64,000 nt of DNA, taken from contig JAQWNF010000011.1 in NCBI GenBank assembly GCA_029246415.1, positions 84,984 to 148,983 on the forward strand, in the 5' to 3' direction. The notes beneath the pieces are model-generated. The model saw only the letters and a list, made by a program, of their open reading frames with translations, ran no database searches and had not been told where the DNA came from. This document shows, one piece after another, positions 50,211-60,779 of the stretch. Numbering within the stretch: the stretch's first letter is position 1; every line of letters begins with the position of its first letter. The translations under genes were made by a program, and so were the position numbers. The stretch comes from Glaciecola sp. (GTDB lineage: Bacteria; Pseudomonadota; Gammaproteobacteria; Enterobacterales; Alteromonadaceae).

Positions 50211-52535
50211 ATGAATAAACAACTACTCGTTTCAAAACGCGATGGTACTCAAGAACCTATCGATTTAGACAAAATCCACAAAGTGATCACTTGGGCAGCC
50301 AAAGATCTTAATAACGTCTCTGTATCTCAGGTCGAAATTAAAGCCCATATTCAATTTTTCGATGGTATCAGTACTGAAATTATTCATGAAACGTTAATCA
50401 AGTCTGCAGCAGATTTGATTTCTACTGATTCTCCAGACTATCAGTACCTTGCTGCTCGCTTAGCTATTTTTCACCTACGTAAAAAAGCATATGGACAGTT
50501 TGAGCCACCTGCACTATTTGATCACGTAAAATCAATGGTTGAGCGCGGTAAATACGATGAGCATTTATTAGCAGATTATACAGCTGACGAGTTTGCTGAA
50601 ATGGATAGCTATCTTGACCATTGGCGTGACATGAACTTTTCTTATGCCGCCGTCAAGCAACTAGAAGGTAAATACTTAGTACAGAACCGTGTTAGTGGCG
50701 ACATATACGAAAGCGCACAGTTTTTGTATATCTTAGTGGCTGCCTGTTTATTTGCTAATTACCCGCGTGAAACTCGCCTTGATTACATTAAGCGTTTTTA
50801 CGATGCTACCTCCTTATTTAAAATTTCCTTGCCTACGCCGATCATGGCTGGTGTACGTACTCCTACTCGTCAATTTAGCTCATGTGTATTAATTGAAGCT
50901 GGCGATAGTTTAGATTCGATTAACGCAACTTCATCAGCAATCGTCAAATACGTATCACAACGCGCTGGGATTGGTGTAAATGCAGGTCGTATTCGTGCGT
51001 TGGGCAGTGAGATCCGTGGTGGTGAAGCATTCCATACTGGCTGTATTCCTTTTTACAAGCACTTTCAAACGGCTGTCAAAAGCTGTTCACAAGGTGGTGT
51101 TCGTGGCGGCGCAGCGACATTGTTCTACCCGTTATGGCATCTAGAAGTAGAGTCCTTGTTGGTATTAAAGAACAACCGTGGTGTTGAAGAAAACCGCGTA
51201 CGACATTTAGATTACGGTGTGCAGTTTAACAAATTGATGTACAGCCGTTTGATCAAAAATCAAAACATTACTCTATTCAGTCCATCTGATGTGCCTGGTT
51301 TGTATGATGCGTTTTTTGCTGACCAAGACAAGTTTGAAGAGCTGTACGTTAAATACGAAAATGATCCAAGCATTCGCAAAAAATCCATTAAAGCGATGGA
51401 ATTATTTAGCTTGTTTATGCAAGAGCGTGCAAGTACTGGTCGTATTTATCTTCAGAATGTTGATCACTGTAATACTCACAGCCCATTCGATCCACAAGTT
51501 GCTCCGGTACGTCAGTCTAACTTATGTTTAGAAATTGCCTTACCGACAAAGCCCCTACAGCACATTAACGATCCTGAAGGCGAAATCGCACTCTGTACGT
51601 TATCTGCGTTTAACCTTGGTGCGATTAAATCACTAGACGAGTTAGAAGAGCTTGCTGAGTTAGCCGTGCGCGCATTAGACAGTCTACTTGATTACCAAGA
51701 CTACCCTGTTCCTGCTGCATACAATGCGTCAATGGGTCGTCGTACGTTAGGTATAGGCGTGATTAACTTTGCGTATTACCTAGCTAAAAATGATGTGAAA
51801 TATTCAGATCACAGCGCTAATAACCTGATCCACCGTACTTTTGAAGCGATTCAATTTTACTTGATGAAAGCGTCTAACGAACTAGCTAAAGAAAGAGGCG
51901 CATGTCCTAAGTTCAATGAGACGACTTACTCTAAAGGTATCATGCCAATCGATACTTACAAAAAAGACGTGGATGCGATTTGTAATGAGCCACTACACCT
52001 AGATTGGGATGAATTACGTGAAAGCATCGTTAAACATGGTTTACGTAACTCTACTCTATCTGCGTTAATGCCTTCAGAGACCTCGTCACAGATTTCTAAT
52101 GCTACCAATGGTATCGAACCTCCACGTGGTCATATCAGCATTAAATCAAGTAAAGATGGCGTGTTAAAGCAAGTGGTCCCTGATTACGAGAACCTTAAAG
52201 ACAAATATGAATTGTTATGGGATATACCTTCGAATGATGGCTACTTACAACTATGCGCAATCATGCAAAAATTTGTCGACCAAACGATTTCTGCAAACAC
52301 CAGTTATAACCCAAGTAAATACGAAGGTAATAAAGTTCCGATGAAATTATTGATCAAAGACTTGTTAACTACGTACAAATTGGGGATTAAAACCTTGTAT
52401 TACCACAACACCCGTGACGGTGCAGGTGAAGCAAGTGATTTAGATGCTGCAACGATTGCAAAACAAAACACTCAAGCCCAAGTGGTTATTGAGGCAGAAG
52501 ATGATGACTGTGCTGGCGGCGCGTGTAAAATTTAA
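50211..52535 (+). CDS. nrdA: Class Ia ribonucleotide reductase, alpha subunit
   Basis: A 774-residue enzyme subunit reducing ribonucleoside diphosphates. An N-terminal ATP-cone ([21 protein letters not shown]) senses dATP. The active-site cysteines lie in [19 protein letters not shown] and ALCTLSAFN, and the redox pair is in the C-terminal [10 protein letters not shown]. The ATG at 50211 matches the E. coli start; an ATG at 50199 in frame adds four residues. nrdB and yfaE follow in the same operon. Confidence 0.97.
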   Translation: MNKQLLVSKRDGTQEPIDLDKIHKVITWAAKDLNNVSVSQVEIKAHIQFFDGISTEIIHETLIKSAADLISTDSPDYQYLAARLAIFHLRKKAYGQFEPPALFDHVKSMVERGKYDEHLLADYTADEFAEMDSYLDHWRDMNFSYAAVKQLEGKYLVQNRVSGDIYESAQFLYILVAACLFANYPRETRLDYIKRFYDATSLFKISLPTPIMAGVRTPTRQFSSCVLIEAGDSLDSINATSSAIVKYVSQRAGIGVNAGRIRALGSEIRGGEAFHTGCIPFYKHFQTAVKSCSQGGVRGGAATLFYPLWHLEVESLLVLKNNRGVEENRVRHLDYGVQFNKLMYSRLIKNQNITLFSPSDVPGLYDAFFADQDKFEELYVKYENDPSIRKKSIKAMELFSLFMQERASTGRIYLQNVDHCNTHSPFDPQVAPVRQSNLCLEIALPTKPLQHINDPEGEIALCTLSAFNLGAIKSLDELEELAELAVRALDSLLDYQDYPVPAAYNASMGRRTLGIGVINFAYYLAKNDVKYSDHSANNLIHRTFEAIQFYLMKASNELAKERGACPKFNETTYSKGIMPIDTYKKDVDAICNEPLHLDWDELRESIVKHGLRNSTLSALMPSETSSQISNATNGIEPPRGHISIKSSKDGVLKQVVPDYENLKDKYELLWDIPSNDGYLQLCAIMQKFVDQTISANTSYNPSKYEGNKVPMKLLIKDLLTTYKLGIKTLYYHNTRDGAGEASDLDAATIAKQNTQAQVVIEAEDDDCAGGACKI

Positions 52536-52582
52536 CACGCACGCATGCTTCAACGACAACAAATAATAGAAGTGTAAAACAC

Positions 52583-53713
52583 ATGAAATATACTACCTTT
52601 AATCAACACAATACGGATGTCATGGCAGAACCAATGTTCTTTGGCAACCCGGTAAACGTAGCGCGTTATGACCAACAAAAACACGCTATCTTTGAAAAAT
52701 TGATTGAAAAACAAATCAGCTTTTTTTGGCGACCAGAAGAAGTAGACGTAAGTAAAGACCGCTCTGACTTTCAAGGCTTGAGTGATGCTGAAAAGCATAT
52801 TTTCATCTCAAACTTAAAGTACCAAACGTTACTTGATTCGATACAAGGGCGTAGTCCAAATATCGCGTTATTGCCTATCGTGTCATTACCAGAGCTAGAA
52901 ACGTGGATTGAGACATGGTCTTTCTATGAAACGATTCATTCACGCTCATACACGCATATTTTGCGTAACCTGTTTACTGACCCGAGTGCCATTTTTGATG
53001 ATATCGTTGAAAACGAAGAGATCAAACGCCGTGCTGCTGATATATCTAAGTATTACGATGATTTGATTTTTGCAACGCAGTTATGGCAAACACAAGGTGA
53101 AGGTACTCACGTTGTTAATGGTGAAACTCATGTTGTAAACATGCGTGAATTAAAGAAAAAGCTGTTTTTGTGCATGAACTCAGTAAACGCACTTGAAGCT
53201 ATTCGTTTTTATGTATCATTTGCATGTACGTTTGCGTTTGCAGAACGTGAGCTAATGGAAGGTAATTCTAAAATTATCCGTCTGATTGCTCGTGATGAAA
53301 ATCTACATTTGTCCTCGACCCAGCATATCTTGAATTTGTGGGCCAAAGGTAAAGATGATCCAGAAATGGCTGAGATTGCCAAAGAGTGCGAAGAAGAAGC
53401 ACGTGAGATCTTCTTAAATGCGGTACAACAAGAGAAAGAATGGGCTGCGTTTTTGTTTAATAACGGTTCAATGATTGGCTTAAACGAAGAAATTTTGTGT
53501 CAATACGTAGAGTATATCGCTAACCAGCGTATGTCTGCTATTGGACTTGGTCAACCGTTTGATATTGCAAGTAATCCTCTCCCTTGGATGAACAATTATC
53601 TAAGCTCTGACAATGTTCAAGTCGCACCACAAGAATCAGAAATCAGCTCTTACTTAGTCGGTCAGATTGATTCAGAAGTATCAGAAGACGAATTTGATGC
53701 CTTTGAACTTTAA
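52583..53713 (+). CDS. nrdB: Class Ia ribonucleotide reductase, beta subunit
   Basis: A 376-residue di-iron tyrosyl-radical subunit. The radical Tyr is Tyr123 in SRSYTHI, with iron ligands Asp85, Glu116 and His119 and later Glu/His residues in AERELMEGN and ARDENLHL. The C terminus [12 protein letters not shown] is the segment that docks on NrdA. It follows nrdA by 47 bases and needs oxygen, in keeping with the YfaE gene behind it. Confidence 0.97.
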   Translation: MKYTTFNQHNTDVMAEPMFFGNPVNVARYDQQKHAIFEKLIEKQISFFWRPEEVDVSKDRSDFQGLSDAEKHIFISNLKYQTLLDSIQGRSPNIALLPIVSLPELETWIETWSFYETIHSRSYTHILRNLFTDPSAIFDDIVENEEIKRRAADISKYYDDLIFATQLWQTQGEGTHVVNGETHVVNMRELKKKLFLCMNSVNALEAIRFYVSFACTFAFAERELMEGNSKIIRLIARDENLHLSSTQHILNLWAKGKDDPEMAEIAKECEEEAREIFLNAVQQEKEWAAFLFNNGSMIGLNEEILCQYVEYIANQRMSAIGLGQPFDIASNPLPWMNNYLSSDNVQVAPQESEISSYLVGQIDSEVSEDEFDAFEL

Positions 53714-53741
53714 TTATCCTACGTTTAATTAAGATAATTAC

Positions 53742-54008
53742 GTGAGTCAAACCAAGCAAACAAGGTCTATTAGCATTGCTAATGGGCCTTCTTTTTTAAG
53801 CACTCCTGATAATACGTTATTAGCAGATCTCGAGGCGCAAGGTATTGCCATCGAATACCATTGCCGTGAAGGGTATTGTGGTGCGTGTCGCTGTAAATTA
53901 ATTTCGGGCGAAGTTGATTATACGGTCGATCCCCTCGCCTTTATTGATGATGATGAAATCCTACCTTGTTGTACTGTCCCTTTGAGTGATGTTGAGTTAG
54001 CACTTTAA
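53742..54008 (+). CDS. yfaE: YfaE-type [2Fe-2S] ferredoxin for NrdB cofactor maintenance
   Basis: An 88-residue plant-type ferredoxin. Ligands are Cys41, Cys46, Cys49 (CREGYCGACRC) and a Cys in ILPCC near the end. YfaE in E. coli reduces the diferric site to restore the NrdB radical. The start is GTG, 28 bases after nrdB. Position as the third nrd gene supports the assignment over a general ferredoxin. Confidence 0.93.
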   Translation: MSQTKQTRSISIANGPSFLSTPDNTLLADLEAQGIAIEYHCREGYCGACRCKLISGEVDYTVDPLAFIDDDEILPCCTVPLSDVELAL

Positions 54009-54105
54009 GCTGCACTTCCTTTCCCATTACATATTCTATCTGCGGTCTCCTTTGTTATAACACTCCACTAATTTTGCAGGCTGCACAAGCATACCGAAAT
54101 TTTAC

Positions 54106-54149
54106 CGTATGATTTTCATGACCTGTTAATAGGTCTCGAAAATCATACG
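54106..54149. other. Long perfect hairpin downstream of yfaE
   Basis: CGTATGATTTTC (54106-54117) pairs perfectly with GAAAATCATACG (54138-54149). After a 2x2 internal loop, GACCT pairs with AGGTC around a 6-base loop. It is flanked by an A run on the plus side, so it lacks the T tract of an intrinsic terminator on either strand. It lies in the gap between convergent yfaE and the VWA gene. Confidence 0.6.
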
Positions 54150-54244
54150 AGAAAAAAATGCCTGTTAGTACAAACTAAGTGTTGGGTTTTAAGAGTATTG
54201 TAAATAGATAAAATTCAAACAGAGAGCGTAAACCTTTTAAACGA

Positions 54245-55420
54245 TTAACGTTTAGTTAACCGTGCCATTGCATCGCCCAAACCCGCAACAGTTAAGCCAT
54301 ACATGCGGTCACTCATTAACTGCTGGATGATTTGAATGGAGTGGTGATAACGCCAGACTTGCTCTGGTTGAGGGTTGAGCCACACACTACTAGCAAAATG
54401 CGACAACAGCTGATTGAGATAATGCTCACCCGAATGTTCATTCCAATGTTCGACACTCCCACCAGGGTAGGTTATTTCATAGGGGCCCATGGTCGCATCC
54501 CCAACAAAAATACATTTATAGTCACGACCAAAAGTACGTGTTATCTCATCAATGCTTAACGTGTTAGCCCGCCGCACATTATCCTTCCATACCCCTTCAT
54601 ATACACAGTTATGAAAATAATAATACTCCAGATGCTTAAACTCAGCATGTACGGCACTAAACAACTCTTGGATTTGACGCACATGTGCATCCATGGAGCC
54701 GCCTACATCAAAAAACACTAATACTTTGACTGCATTGTGACGTTCACGAGACATCTTGATATCTAATAAACCTGCATTTTTAGCTGTCGCACCTATAGTG
54801 TCGTGAATATCGAGTTCTTCTGCTGCACCGGTTCGGGCAAAGCGACGTAGTTTACGTAACGCCATTTGAATATTACGTGATGATAACGCTTCATCATCTG
54901 ATAGATTTTTGTACTCGCGCTTATCCCAGACTTTCACCGCAGAGAAGTTACGATTGCCGTCTTGTCCAATACGCACGCCTTCAGGATTATCACCATACGC
55001 GCCAAACGGTGATGTCCCGCCGGTGCCAATCCATTTATTACCACCTTGATGCCTTTTTTCTTGTTCTTTAAGGCGTTCTTGCAAAGTTTCCATGAGCTTA
55101 TCTAAACCGCCCATGGCTTTGAGCTGGGCTTTTTCTTCAGGACTTAAGCGCTTTTCAATTTCTTTACGGAGCCATTCATTAGGGATGGACTGATCAAAAA
55201 TATCAATCGCTTGCACACCTTTAAAATACTCGGCAAAGGCGCGATCAAATTTATCATATTGCAATTCATCTTTGACCAGTATCGTGCGAGCCAAAAAATA
55301 AAACGCATTCAGATCGCTAAACACCACCTCTTGCTTTAGCGCGCTAAGTAAATCTAACAACTCACGTAAAGTGGTTTTTACTTGGTACTTTTTTAGTGTG
55401 AGAAAAAACTCAATCAGCAT
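54245..55420 (-). CDS. VWA-domain protein (CoxE-like) paired with MoxR ATPase
   Basis: A 391-residue cytoplasmic protein. The C-terminal half is a von Willebrand A domain with a metal-ion-dependent adhesion motif DVGGSMDAH near residue 240. The N-terminal half is helical and charged, with a Glu/Lys-rich stretch and a Gly-rich loop around residues 120-145. It has the layout of CoxE-like partners of MoxR AAA+ ATPases, and the moxR gene lies 15 bases upstream. Such pairs remodel or metallate client enzymes, but no client gene is next to them here. Confidence 0.85.
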   Translation of the reverse strand: MLIEFFLTLKKYQVKTTLRELLDLLSALKQEVVFSDLNAFYFLARTILVKDELQYDKFDRAFAEYFKGVQAIDIFDQSIPNEWLRKEIEKRLSPEEKAQLKAMGGLDKLMETLQERLKEQEKRHQGGNKWIGTGGTSPFGAYGDNPEGVRIGQDGNRNFSAVKVWDKREYKNLSDDEALSSRNIQMALRKLRRFARTGAAEELDIHDTIGATAKNAGLLDIKMSRERHNAVKVLVFFDVGGSMDAHVRQIQELFSAVHAEFKHLEYYYFHNCVYEGVWKDNVRRANTLSIDEITRTFGRDYKCIFVGDATMGPYEITYPGGSVEHWNEHSGEHYLNQLLSHFASSVWLNPQPEQVWRYHHSIQIIQQLMSDRMYGLTVAGLGDAMARLTKR

Positions 55421-55435
55421 ACCCGCCCCACTTCA

Positions 55436-56281
55436 TTAACGGTCTTGGCGACGTGCCATAAACATGAGCTTTTCAAACAAATGAATGTCTTGTTCATTTT
55501 TTACCAACGCACCATATAACGGAGGTAAATCAGCTTTGTGATCGTCACTATGTAAGGTCGCGGGATCAATATCCTCTGCCATCAACAACTTCAGCCAATC
55601 AATCAGTTCAGACGTGGAAGGTTTTTTCTTTAATCCCGGTAAGTCTCTGATCGCAAAGAATCGTTTTAGTGCGGCGTCCAATAATTGCTTTTTCAAATCA
55701 GGATGATGCACATCAACAATCGCCTGCATCTGCTGCGCGGTTGGAAATTGAATATAATGGAAAAAACAACGACGTAAAAATGCATCAGGCAGTTCTTTTT
55801 CATTATTACTGGTAATTATCACAATCGGACGCTGCACGGCTTTGACCCACTGCTGCGTCTCATAAACGTAAAACGTCATCTTGTCTAATTCAAGTAGCAA
55901 ATCATTAGGAAACTCAATATCCGCTTTATCAATTTCATCAATGAGCAACACGACAGGTTTATCAGCGGTGAACGCTTCCCATAACTTGCCTTTGATGATG
56001 TAGTTACTCACATCATGGACTTTATCATCACCTAATTGTGAGTCGCGTAAACGTGAGACCGCATCGTATTCATACAGACCTTGTTGAGCCTTTGTAGTGG
56101 ATTTGATATGCCATTGAATCAAATCAGTGCCTAAACTCTCAGCCAGTTGTTCTGCTAGCATAGTTTTGCCAGTACCTGGCTCGCCTTTAATCAATAACGG
56201 TTTCTGTAGGGTAATAGCTGCATTGACTGCTAATTGCAATTCTTCGCTAGCGATGTAATCACTCGTGCCGGTAAATTTCAT
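55436..56281 (-). CDS. MoxR-family AAA+ ATPase
   Basis: A 281-residue AAA+ ATPase. Walker A is GEPGTGKTMLAEQLA, Walker B is VVLLIDEIDKAD, and sensor 1 is IVIITSNNEKELPDAFLRRC. The ATG at 56281 with an AGGACA site is used; the longer frame begins with a TTG at 56311. MoxR ATPases work with VWA proteins as chaperones for enzyme maturation. The next gene is such a VWA protein, so the two are an operon. Confidence 0.92.
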   Translation of the reverse strand: MKFTGTSDYIASEELQLAVNAAITLQKPLLIKGEPGTGKTMLAEQLAESLGTDLIQWHIKSTTKAQQGLYEYDAVSRLRDSQLGDDKVHDVSNYIIKGKLWEAFTADKPVVLLIDEIDKADIEFPNDLLLELDKMTFYVYETQQWVKAVQRPIVIITSNNEKELPDAFLRRCFFHYIQFPTAQQMQAIVDVHHPDLKKQLLDAALKRFFAIRDLPGLKKKPSTSELIDWLKLLMAEDIDPATLHSDDHKADLPPLYGALVKNEQDIHLFEKLMFMARRQDR

Positions 56282-56509
56282 AGGGTGTCCTGTCTTATTT
56301 TTATAATTCAATGCTTTGTAGTTTCGTCGAAAAGTATAGCGCTATGCGCATCGCTCGTCGATAATATCTTAATGGTTCGTTGAATATTCGAACGTTTAGC
56401 TTCATTTATTAAAACGCTCGGTTTTTTCTTTAAAAAACACTTTTACACAAAATATGCATTGATTAATTTTTTTAATCCTATATATATTGATAGTGCACAA
56501 GGAATTTCA

Positions 56510-56815
56510 ATGAACCGTATTTATCTATTCATCTTACTGACTATTACCCTGCTGATATCAGGTGTAAGTATAAGTGTTAGTCATGTTGAGCATAAGCAAC
56601 CTACGATTAAGCAATTAATCGTAGATGTTAGTGTGTCGACTGTGGTGGCGGATGAGCTTTCGCTCGAAGATACAGATACGGATTTATTAACAGACTTAGC
56701 GGGTTTGACCCAGATCTTACCTCGTATTTTACACAGTATTAAGCCCACTGTTACATCTATTTGTACCCTATTCATTTCCAACAATGATATCCGCGGCCCA
56801 CCACTCTCTTTTTAA
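56510..56815 (+). CDS. Small hypothetical protein with N-terminal membrane segment
   Basis: A 101-residue protein that I do not recognise. An AAGGAATTT site precedes the ATG at 56510; the longer frame starts at a TTG. Residues 4-22 are hydrophobic, a signal anchor or signal peptide. The middle is acidic (ELSLEDTDTDLLTDL). It stands 48 bases before a CBS-domain gene on the same strand and could share its transcript. Confidence 0.5.
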   Translation: MNRIYLFILLTITLLISGVSISVSHVEHKQPTIKQLIVDVSVSTVVADELSLEDTDTDLLTDLAGLTQILPRILHSIKPTVTSICTLFISNNDIRGPPLSF

Positions 56816-56862
56816 TATTATTTTACGCATTTTATTAATCTACTATTAAAGAGAATACCCAT

Positions 56863-57435
56863 ATGAAAAATTTACAATTACATAATATCGATCTAATCGA
56901 CACGTTAGCTTGGCCAACTACTGAGTTATTTATTACTGCGAAAACTTCGGCTTTGTCAATCTTAACGGATTTTACTCAGCATCGACCGTTAGTCATTAGA
57001 AGTAATGTCAAAGCCATTGAGCTTGAAAAACTCATGAAGCAGTCTCACGTCAAAATGAAATTAGTCATTGACGATAATGATAAGTTCGTTGGTTTGGTCA
57101 CACTGTATGATCTGTCTGAAGAAAATATACTCAAACAAGTTGATAAGACGACATCGCGCAATGACTTAACCGTCAAAGATTTTATGCACGATAAACGTGA
57201 TTTAAAGTGTTTTGATTATCATGAGTTAGAAAATGCAACGGTAGGTGATGTGTTAGCCACTCAGAAAGAAAATCATCTTCAGCACTGTTTAGTGATTGAT
57301 ACGCAATTAAATATGATTAGAGGGGTCATTTCAGCACGAGATATCGCCCGTCTCATTACACCAAATGTTGATGCAGCTAAACATTTCTCATTTGAAAATC
57401 TATATAACGAGCACAAAACTAAACTCGCAGTTTAG
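56863..57435 (+). CDS. CBS-domain pair protein
   Basis: A 190-residue protein with two CBS domains, about residues 35-95 and 110-175. Visible signatures are KLVIDDNDKFVGLVTLYDL in the first and CLVIDTQLNMIRGVISARDIARL in the second. No enzyme or transporter domain is attached. Stand-alone CBS pairs bind adenine nucleotides or similar ligands and act as sensors; the partner is unknown. A strong hairpin terminator follows. Confidence 0.85.
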   Translation: MKNLQLHNIDLIDTLAWPTTELFITAKTSALSILTDFTQHRPLVIRSNVKAIELEKLMKQSHVKMKLVIDDNDKFVGLVTLYDLSEENILKQVDKTTSRNDLTVKDFMHDKRDLKCFDYHELENATVGDVLATQKENHLQHCLVIDTQLNMIRGVISARDIARLITPNVDAAKHFSFENLYNEHKTKLAV

Positions 57436-57445
57436 CGCCAATAAC

Positions 57446-57487
57446 ATGCAGCATACGTCCCTTAAATTGCCGTATGCTGCATATTTT
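57446..57487 (+). terminator. Hairpin terminator after the CBS-domain gene
   Basis: ATGCAGCATACG (57446-57457) and CGTATGCTGCAT (57471-57482) form a perfect 12-base-pair stem around a 13-base loop, followed by ATTTT. It lies 10 bases after the CBS stop. Confidence 0.75.
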
Positions 57488-57705
57488 CATACTCAATCAC
57501 GCGTATTATCTTCTGTATTGGCTAATCAAGTAACGCGTTATTAACAAATACTACTATCTTATATCAAAATATCACTTCAAAAATGTTCTAGTCTCATTGA
57601 ATATACACTTATAACTAGAGCGTATAAAAGCATACAATCTAGTGATCATATTCTAGTAAACATATTTAAACCTACGTTTGAGCACCATAATAAAAGGAAA
57701 ACCAA

Positions 57706-58671
57706 ATGCACATATTTGACGACAATTCCCTATCTATTGGCCACACGCCATTAGTTAAGCTGAACCGAGTTACTGGCGGTAATGTATATGCCAAAATAGA
57801 ATCACGTAACCCAAGCTTCTCCATCAAATGCCGTATAGGTGCAAACATGATTTGGGATGCTGAAAAACGCGGTGTCTTAAAACAAGGTATAGAGCTTGTT
57901 GAGCCTACTTCTGGTAACACAGGCGTTGCATTAGCATTCGTTGCTGCTTCGCGTGGCTACAAATTAACGCTTACTATGCCAAGCAGCATGTCTTTAGAGC
58001 GCCGAAAGCTACTTAAAGCACTAGGTGCTAATGTAGTTTTAACTGAAGCGCCTAAAGGTATGAAAGGTGCCGTTGCTAAAGCACAAGAAATTGTTGCTTC
58101 TGATCCAGCAAAATATTTGTTATTACAACAATTTGATAATCCTGCTAACCCTGAGATCCACTTTAAAACTACCGGCCCTGAGATCTGGGAAGATACCGAT
58201 GGTAAAATTGATGCGTTTGTAGCTGGTGTTGGTACAGGTGGTACTATCACAGGTGTGTCTCGTTATATTAAACAAGAACAAGGCAAAGCGATTACCACTA
58301 TCGCCGTTGAGCCGACTGATTCCCCAGTTATCACCCAAGCCTTAGCAGGTGAAGAGTTGACTCCTGGTCCACATAAAATTCAGGGTATTGGTGCAGGCTT
58401 TATTCCTGGCAACTTGGATTTGTCATTAATTGATGAAGTTGAGCAAGTCACTAATGAAGAGTGTTTTGCGATGGCTGACCGTCTATTAAAAGAAGAAGGT
58501 ATCTTAGTGGGTATTTCTTCAGGTGCAGCAGTCGTAGCCGCTAAACGTTATGCTGAGCGTCCAGAAAACAAAGATAAGCACGTAGTTGTTATCTTAGCGT
58601 CTGGTACGGAAAGATATCTATCCAGCCCTATGTTCGCTGGCGAATTTACCGAGCTAGAAGAAGTTCAGTAA
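57706..58671 (+). CDS. cysK: Cysteine synthase A
   Basis: A 321-residue PLP enzyme, O-acetylserine sulfhydrylase. The PLP Lys is Lys41 in the SIKCRIGA segment, with SGNTG and GTGGTITG loops that bind substrate and phosphate. It makes cysteine from O-acetylserine and sulfide. An AAAGGAAAA site precedes the ATG. About 220 bases of AT-rich DNA lie between the preceding terminator and this gene; a CysB site is expected there but cannot be fixed by eye. A terminator follows. Confidence 0.96.
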   Translation: MHIFDDNSLSIGHTPLVKLNRVTGGNVYAKIESRNPSFSIKCRIGANMIWDAEKRGVLKQGIELVEPTSGNTGVALAFVAASRGYKLTLTMPSSMSLERRKLLKALGANVVLTEAPKGMKGAVAKAQEIVASDPAKYLLLQQFDNPANPEIHFKTTGPEIWEDTDGKIDAFVAGVGTGGTITGVSRYIKQEQGKAITTIAVEPTDSPVITQALAGEELTPGPHKIQGIGAGFIPGNLDLSLIDEVEQVTNEECFAMADRLLKEEGILVGISSGAAVVAAKRYAERPENKDKHVVVILASGTERYLSSPMFAGEFTELEEVQ

Positions 58672-58694
58672 AATTAAATTACGCCGATATAAAG

Positions 58695-58718
58695 AGGAAG
58701 CTTAGGCTTCCTTTTTTT
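58695..58718 (+). terminator. Intrinsic terminator of cysK
   Basis: AGGAAGC and GCTTCCT form a 7-base-pair stem around TTAG, followed by a run of seven T. It lies 24 bases after cysK. Confidence 0.9.
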
Positions 58719-58754
58719 ATGTCAGTTGTTTTTATTAAGGTTAAAGGTACTAAA

Positions 58755-59204
58755 ATGAATGTCGTTCAACGAGTAATAGGCTGTTGTGCCCTTGTATTAA
58801 CATTACTATTTATGAGTGGTTGTGATAATGATTCACGGGCATTTTCTAAAGTCGGAAGTGATCCAGAAGAAATAGCCATTAGCTTTGTTGAGTCTATATA
58901 CGAAAGTGATTCATTAGAATATGCCAAATCTATCTCTAGCCCTCGATTAGCTGCACTGATAGACCGTTACAGAACCAACCGAAACGTACAGAAAAATTTA
59001 TTTTATCAAATGTATGACAAAGTCGATATTCAATCAGAAGGCCAAGGTCGAGCTGGACGTCAAGAGTTCGCCAAACAAGCAACCATCATGGTGCTGCTAA
59101 AAGGTGATTATAATGGCGATACAATCGTCCAAATAAGAAAGGTAAAGCTCTCTAGAGAAGGGAGTAATTGGCAAGTCAATGCAGTAGAAGTGTCTGGTTT
59201 TTAG
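58755..59204 (+). CDS. Putative lipoprotein of unknown function
   Basis: A 149-residue protein. A hydrophobic signal ends in LLFMSGC, a likely lipobox, so the mature protein would start at Cys and sit in the envelope. The ATG at 58755 with AAAGGTAC is chosen because the longer frame begins inside the cysK terminator. The mature part contains a short alpha region and a strand-rich C-terminal half ending NWQVNAVEVSGF, reminiscent of DUF4878-type folds. No function can be stated. Confidence 0.75.
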   Translation: MNVVQRVIGCCALVLTLLFMSGCDNDSRAFSKVGSDPEEIAISFVESIYESDSLEYAKSISSPRLAALIDRYRTNRNVQKNLFYQMYDKVDIQSEGQGRAGRQEFAKQATIMVLLKGDYNGDTIVQIRKVKLSREGSNWQVNAVEVSGF

Positions 59205-59265
59205 TTGTGTACAAACCAGATATTACACCTCTACTTTTTTCACTATTTTTGATTCTATTTTCTAC

Positions 59266-60036
59266 CTACACATAAGCGCTAAAATCAGGTTGGCGCTTTT
59301 CAATAAACGCGCTAAATGCTTCTTGTGCAGCATCTGAATACATAGCCGATACAAAAATTTCTAATTCTTTGAATACATGTTTTTTCACGTCTTCGTGATT
59401 TGATTTCAATAATTGTTTCGTTTGCATCATCGAGATCCTCGGTAACGCAACCAGTTTAGCGACCACTTGATTCACTTTTTGGTCGATATCTTCAGGTGCA
59501 ATAACCGCATTAATCATTCCCGCATCCCGTGCATCTTGGGCGCTAAACGTTTCACCTAACATTAACCATTCAGCGGCTTTCACATGACCGGTTAAACGAG
59601 GCAAAATATAACTAGAAGCGTATTCAGGTACTAGGCCTAGGTTAATAAACGGCATCATAAATTTTGCATCAGGTGTGGCATAAACAAAATCACAATGTAG
59701 CAATAAAGTCGTACCGATTCCGATGGCGAGTCCTTCTACTTTTGCTACAACCGGCAAGCTTGATTCCATTAACGCAATCATAAACTGCTCTGTGCCGTTT
59801 ATAGAATTACTATCGTGGCGTTTGATAGAGGCAAAGTCATGCATATCATTGCCTGCGGTAAAGCACCCTTCACTGCCTTGAATAACAATGACACGAGTTT
59901 GGTGGTCATGTTGTGCAAAGTTGATGGCATTGGCTAAATCAATATACATTTGTTGGGTGAAGGCGTTTTTCTTGTTGGCGCGAGTCAGAGTGAGAGTCAA
60001 AGTTTTATCGTGATGGGCAATGCTGACATCCGTCAT
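59266..60036 (-). CDS. Enoyl-CoA hydratase/isomerase family protein
   Basis: A 256-residue crotonase-fold enzyme. The oxyanion-hole segments FTAGNDMHDF and GIGTTLLLHCD are present, with NLGLVPEYASS at the usual catalytic Glu region. Family members hydrate or isomerise enoyl-CoA esters in fatty-acid or aromatic acid breakdown. It stands alone between a lipoprotein gene and a divergent rhomboid, so its pathway is unclear. Confidence 0.88.
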   Translation of the reverse strand: MTDVSIAHHDKTLTLTLTRANKKNAFTQQMYIDLANAINFAQHDHQTRVIVIQGSEGCFTAGNDMHDFASIKRHDSNSINGTEQFMIALMESSLPVVAKVEGLAIGIGTTLLLHCDFVYATPDAKFMMPFINLGLVPEYASSYILPRLTGHVKAAEWLMLGETFSAQDARDAGMINAVIAPEDIDQKVNQVVAKLVALPRISMMQTKQLLKSNHEDVKKHVFKELEIFVSAMYSDAAQEAFSAFIEKRQPDFSAYV

Positions 60037-60149
60037 AGGGTAATTTCCTGTAATGTGTGTCTTCAGAATAGGTGTGTAATATGTATCTTTACTGTTTATA
60101 CTACCGACTAACGTAGTATACTCATAAAAAGTTTAAAAAGTACATAAAT

Positions 60150-60779
60150 GTGAAAAAGTTATTAACATTTTTCCCAATCCACTATCAGCATTGGTTGACA
60201 CTGATTATTGTCGCTATTTTTGCCATTGTGTGTCATGTGTTGGGCTCACAATTCATCAGCTCGATGGAATTTATCCACGCTCAAGTTAATTCAGGTCAGT
60301 ATTGGCGCTTGTTGACACATGCCTTATGGCACACCAATACCAATCACCTGTTACTTAATCTTGCGGGCTTGGTCTTACTCTGGGCATTGCATGGCGAACA
60401 TTATCGAACTTGGAATATCGCAGGGTTGTTAATTTTTTGTAGCGTGATAAGCGCGTTAGCCGTGTGGGTATTGTCACCGCATATTGATTATTATGTGGGT
60501 TTATCCGCAGCGTTACATGGGTTATTTGCATTTGGTGCGGTACGTGATGTGCAACAACAGCGCTTTTCAGGGTGGTTGTTATTAGGAGGGCTTGCCGTAA
60601 AACTTTACTTAGAACAACATCAAACAACCGATACAACCGCAGCATTGATTAATGCCACGGTTGCCTATGATGCACATATTTATGGTGCTATCGCAGGAGT
60701 ATTTTACGCCTTAGGAAACTTGTTATTTAGCTTTTTTCAACAAACGTCACCTGATACACCCCAATCCCCTCATAAGTAA
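60150..60779 (+). CDS. Rhombosortase-type rhomboid protease
   Basis: A 209-residue integral membrane protein with about six hydrophobic segments from a GTG start. The rhomboid layout WRLLTHALWHTNTNHLLLN is followed by the catalytic GLSAALHG (Ser119) and by His176 in AHIYGAIAG. The LHG sequence after the Ser and short length are typical of rhombosortases, which process GlyGly-CTERM proteins. No such substrate gene is in view. Its last 53 bases overlap the convergent hydratase gene. Confidence 0.82.
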   Translation: MKKLLTFFPIHYQHWLTLIIVAIFAIVCHVLGSQFISSMEFIHAQVNSGQYWRLLTHALWHTNTNHLLLNLAGLVLLWALHGEHYRTWNIAGLLIFCSVISALAVWVLSPHIDYYVGLSAALHGLFAFGAVRDVQQQRFSGWLLLGGLAVKLYLEQHQTTDTTAALINATVAYDAHIYGAIAGVFYALGNLLFSFFQQTSPDTPQSPHK

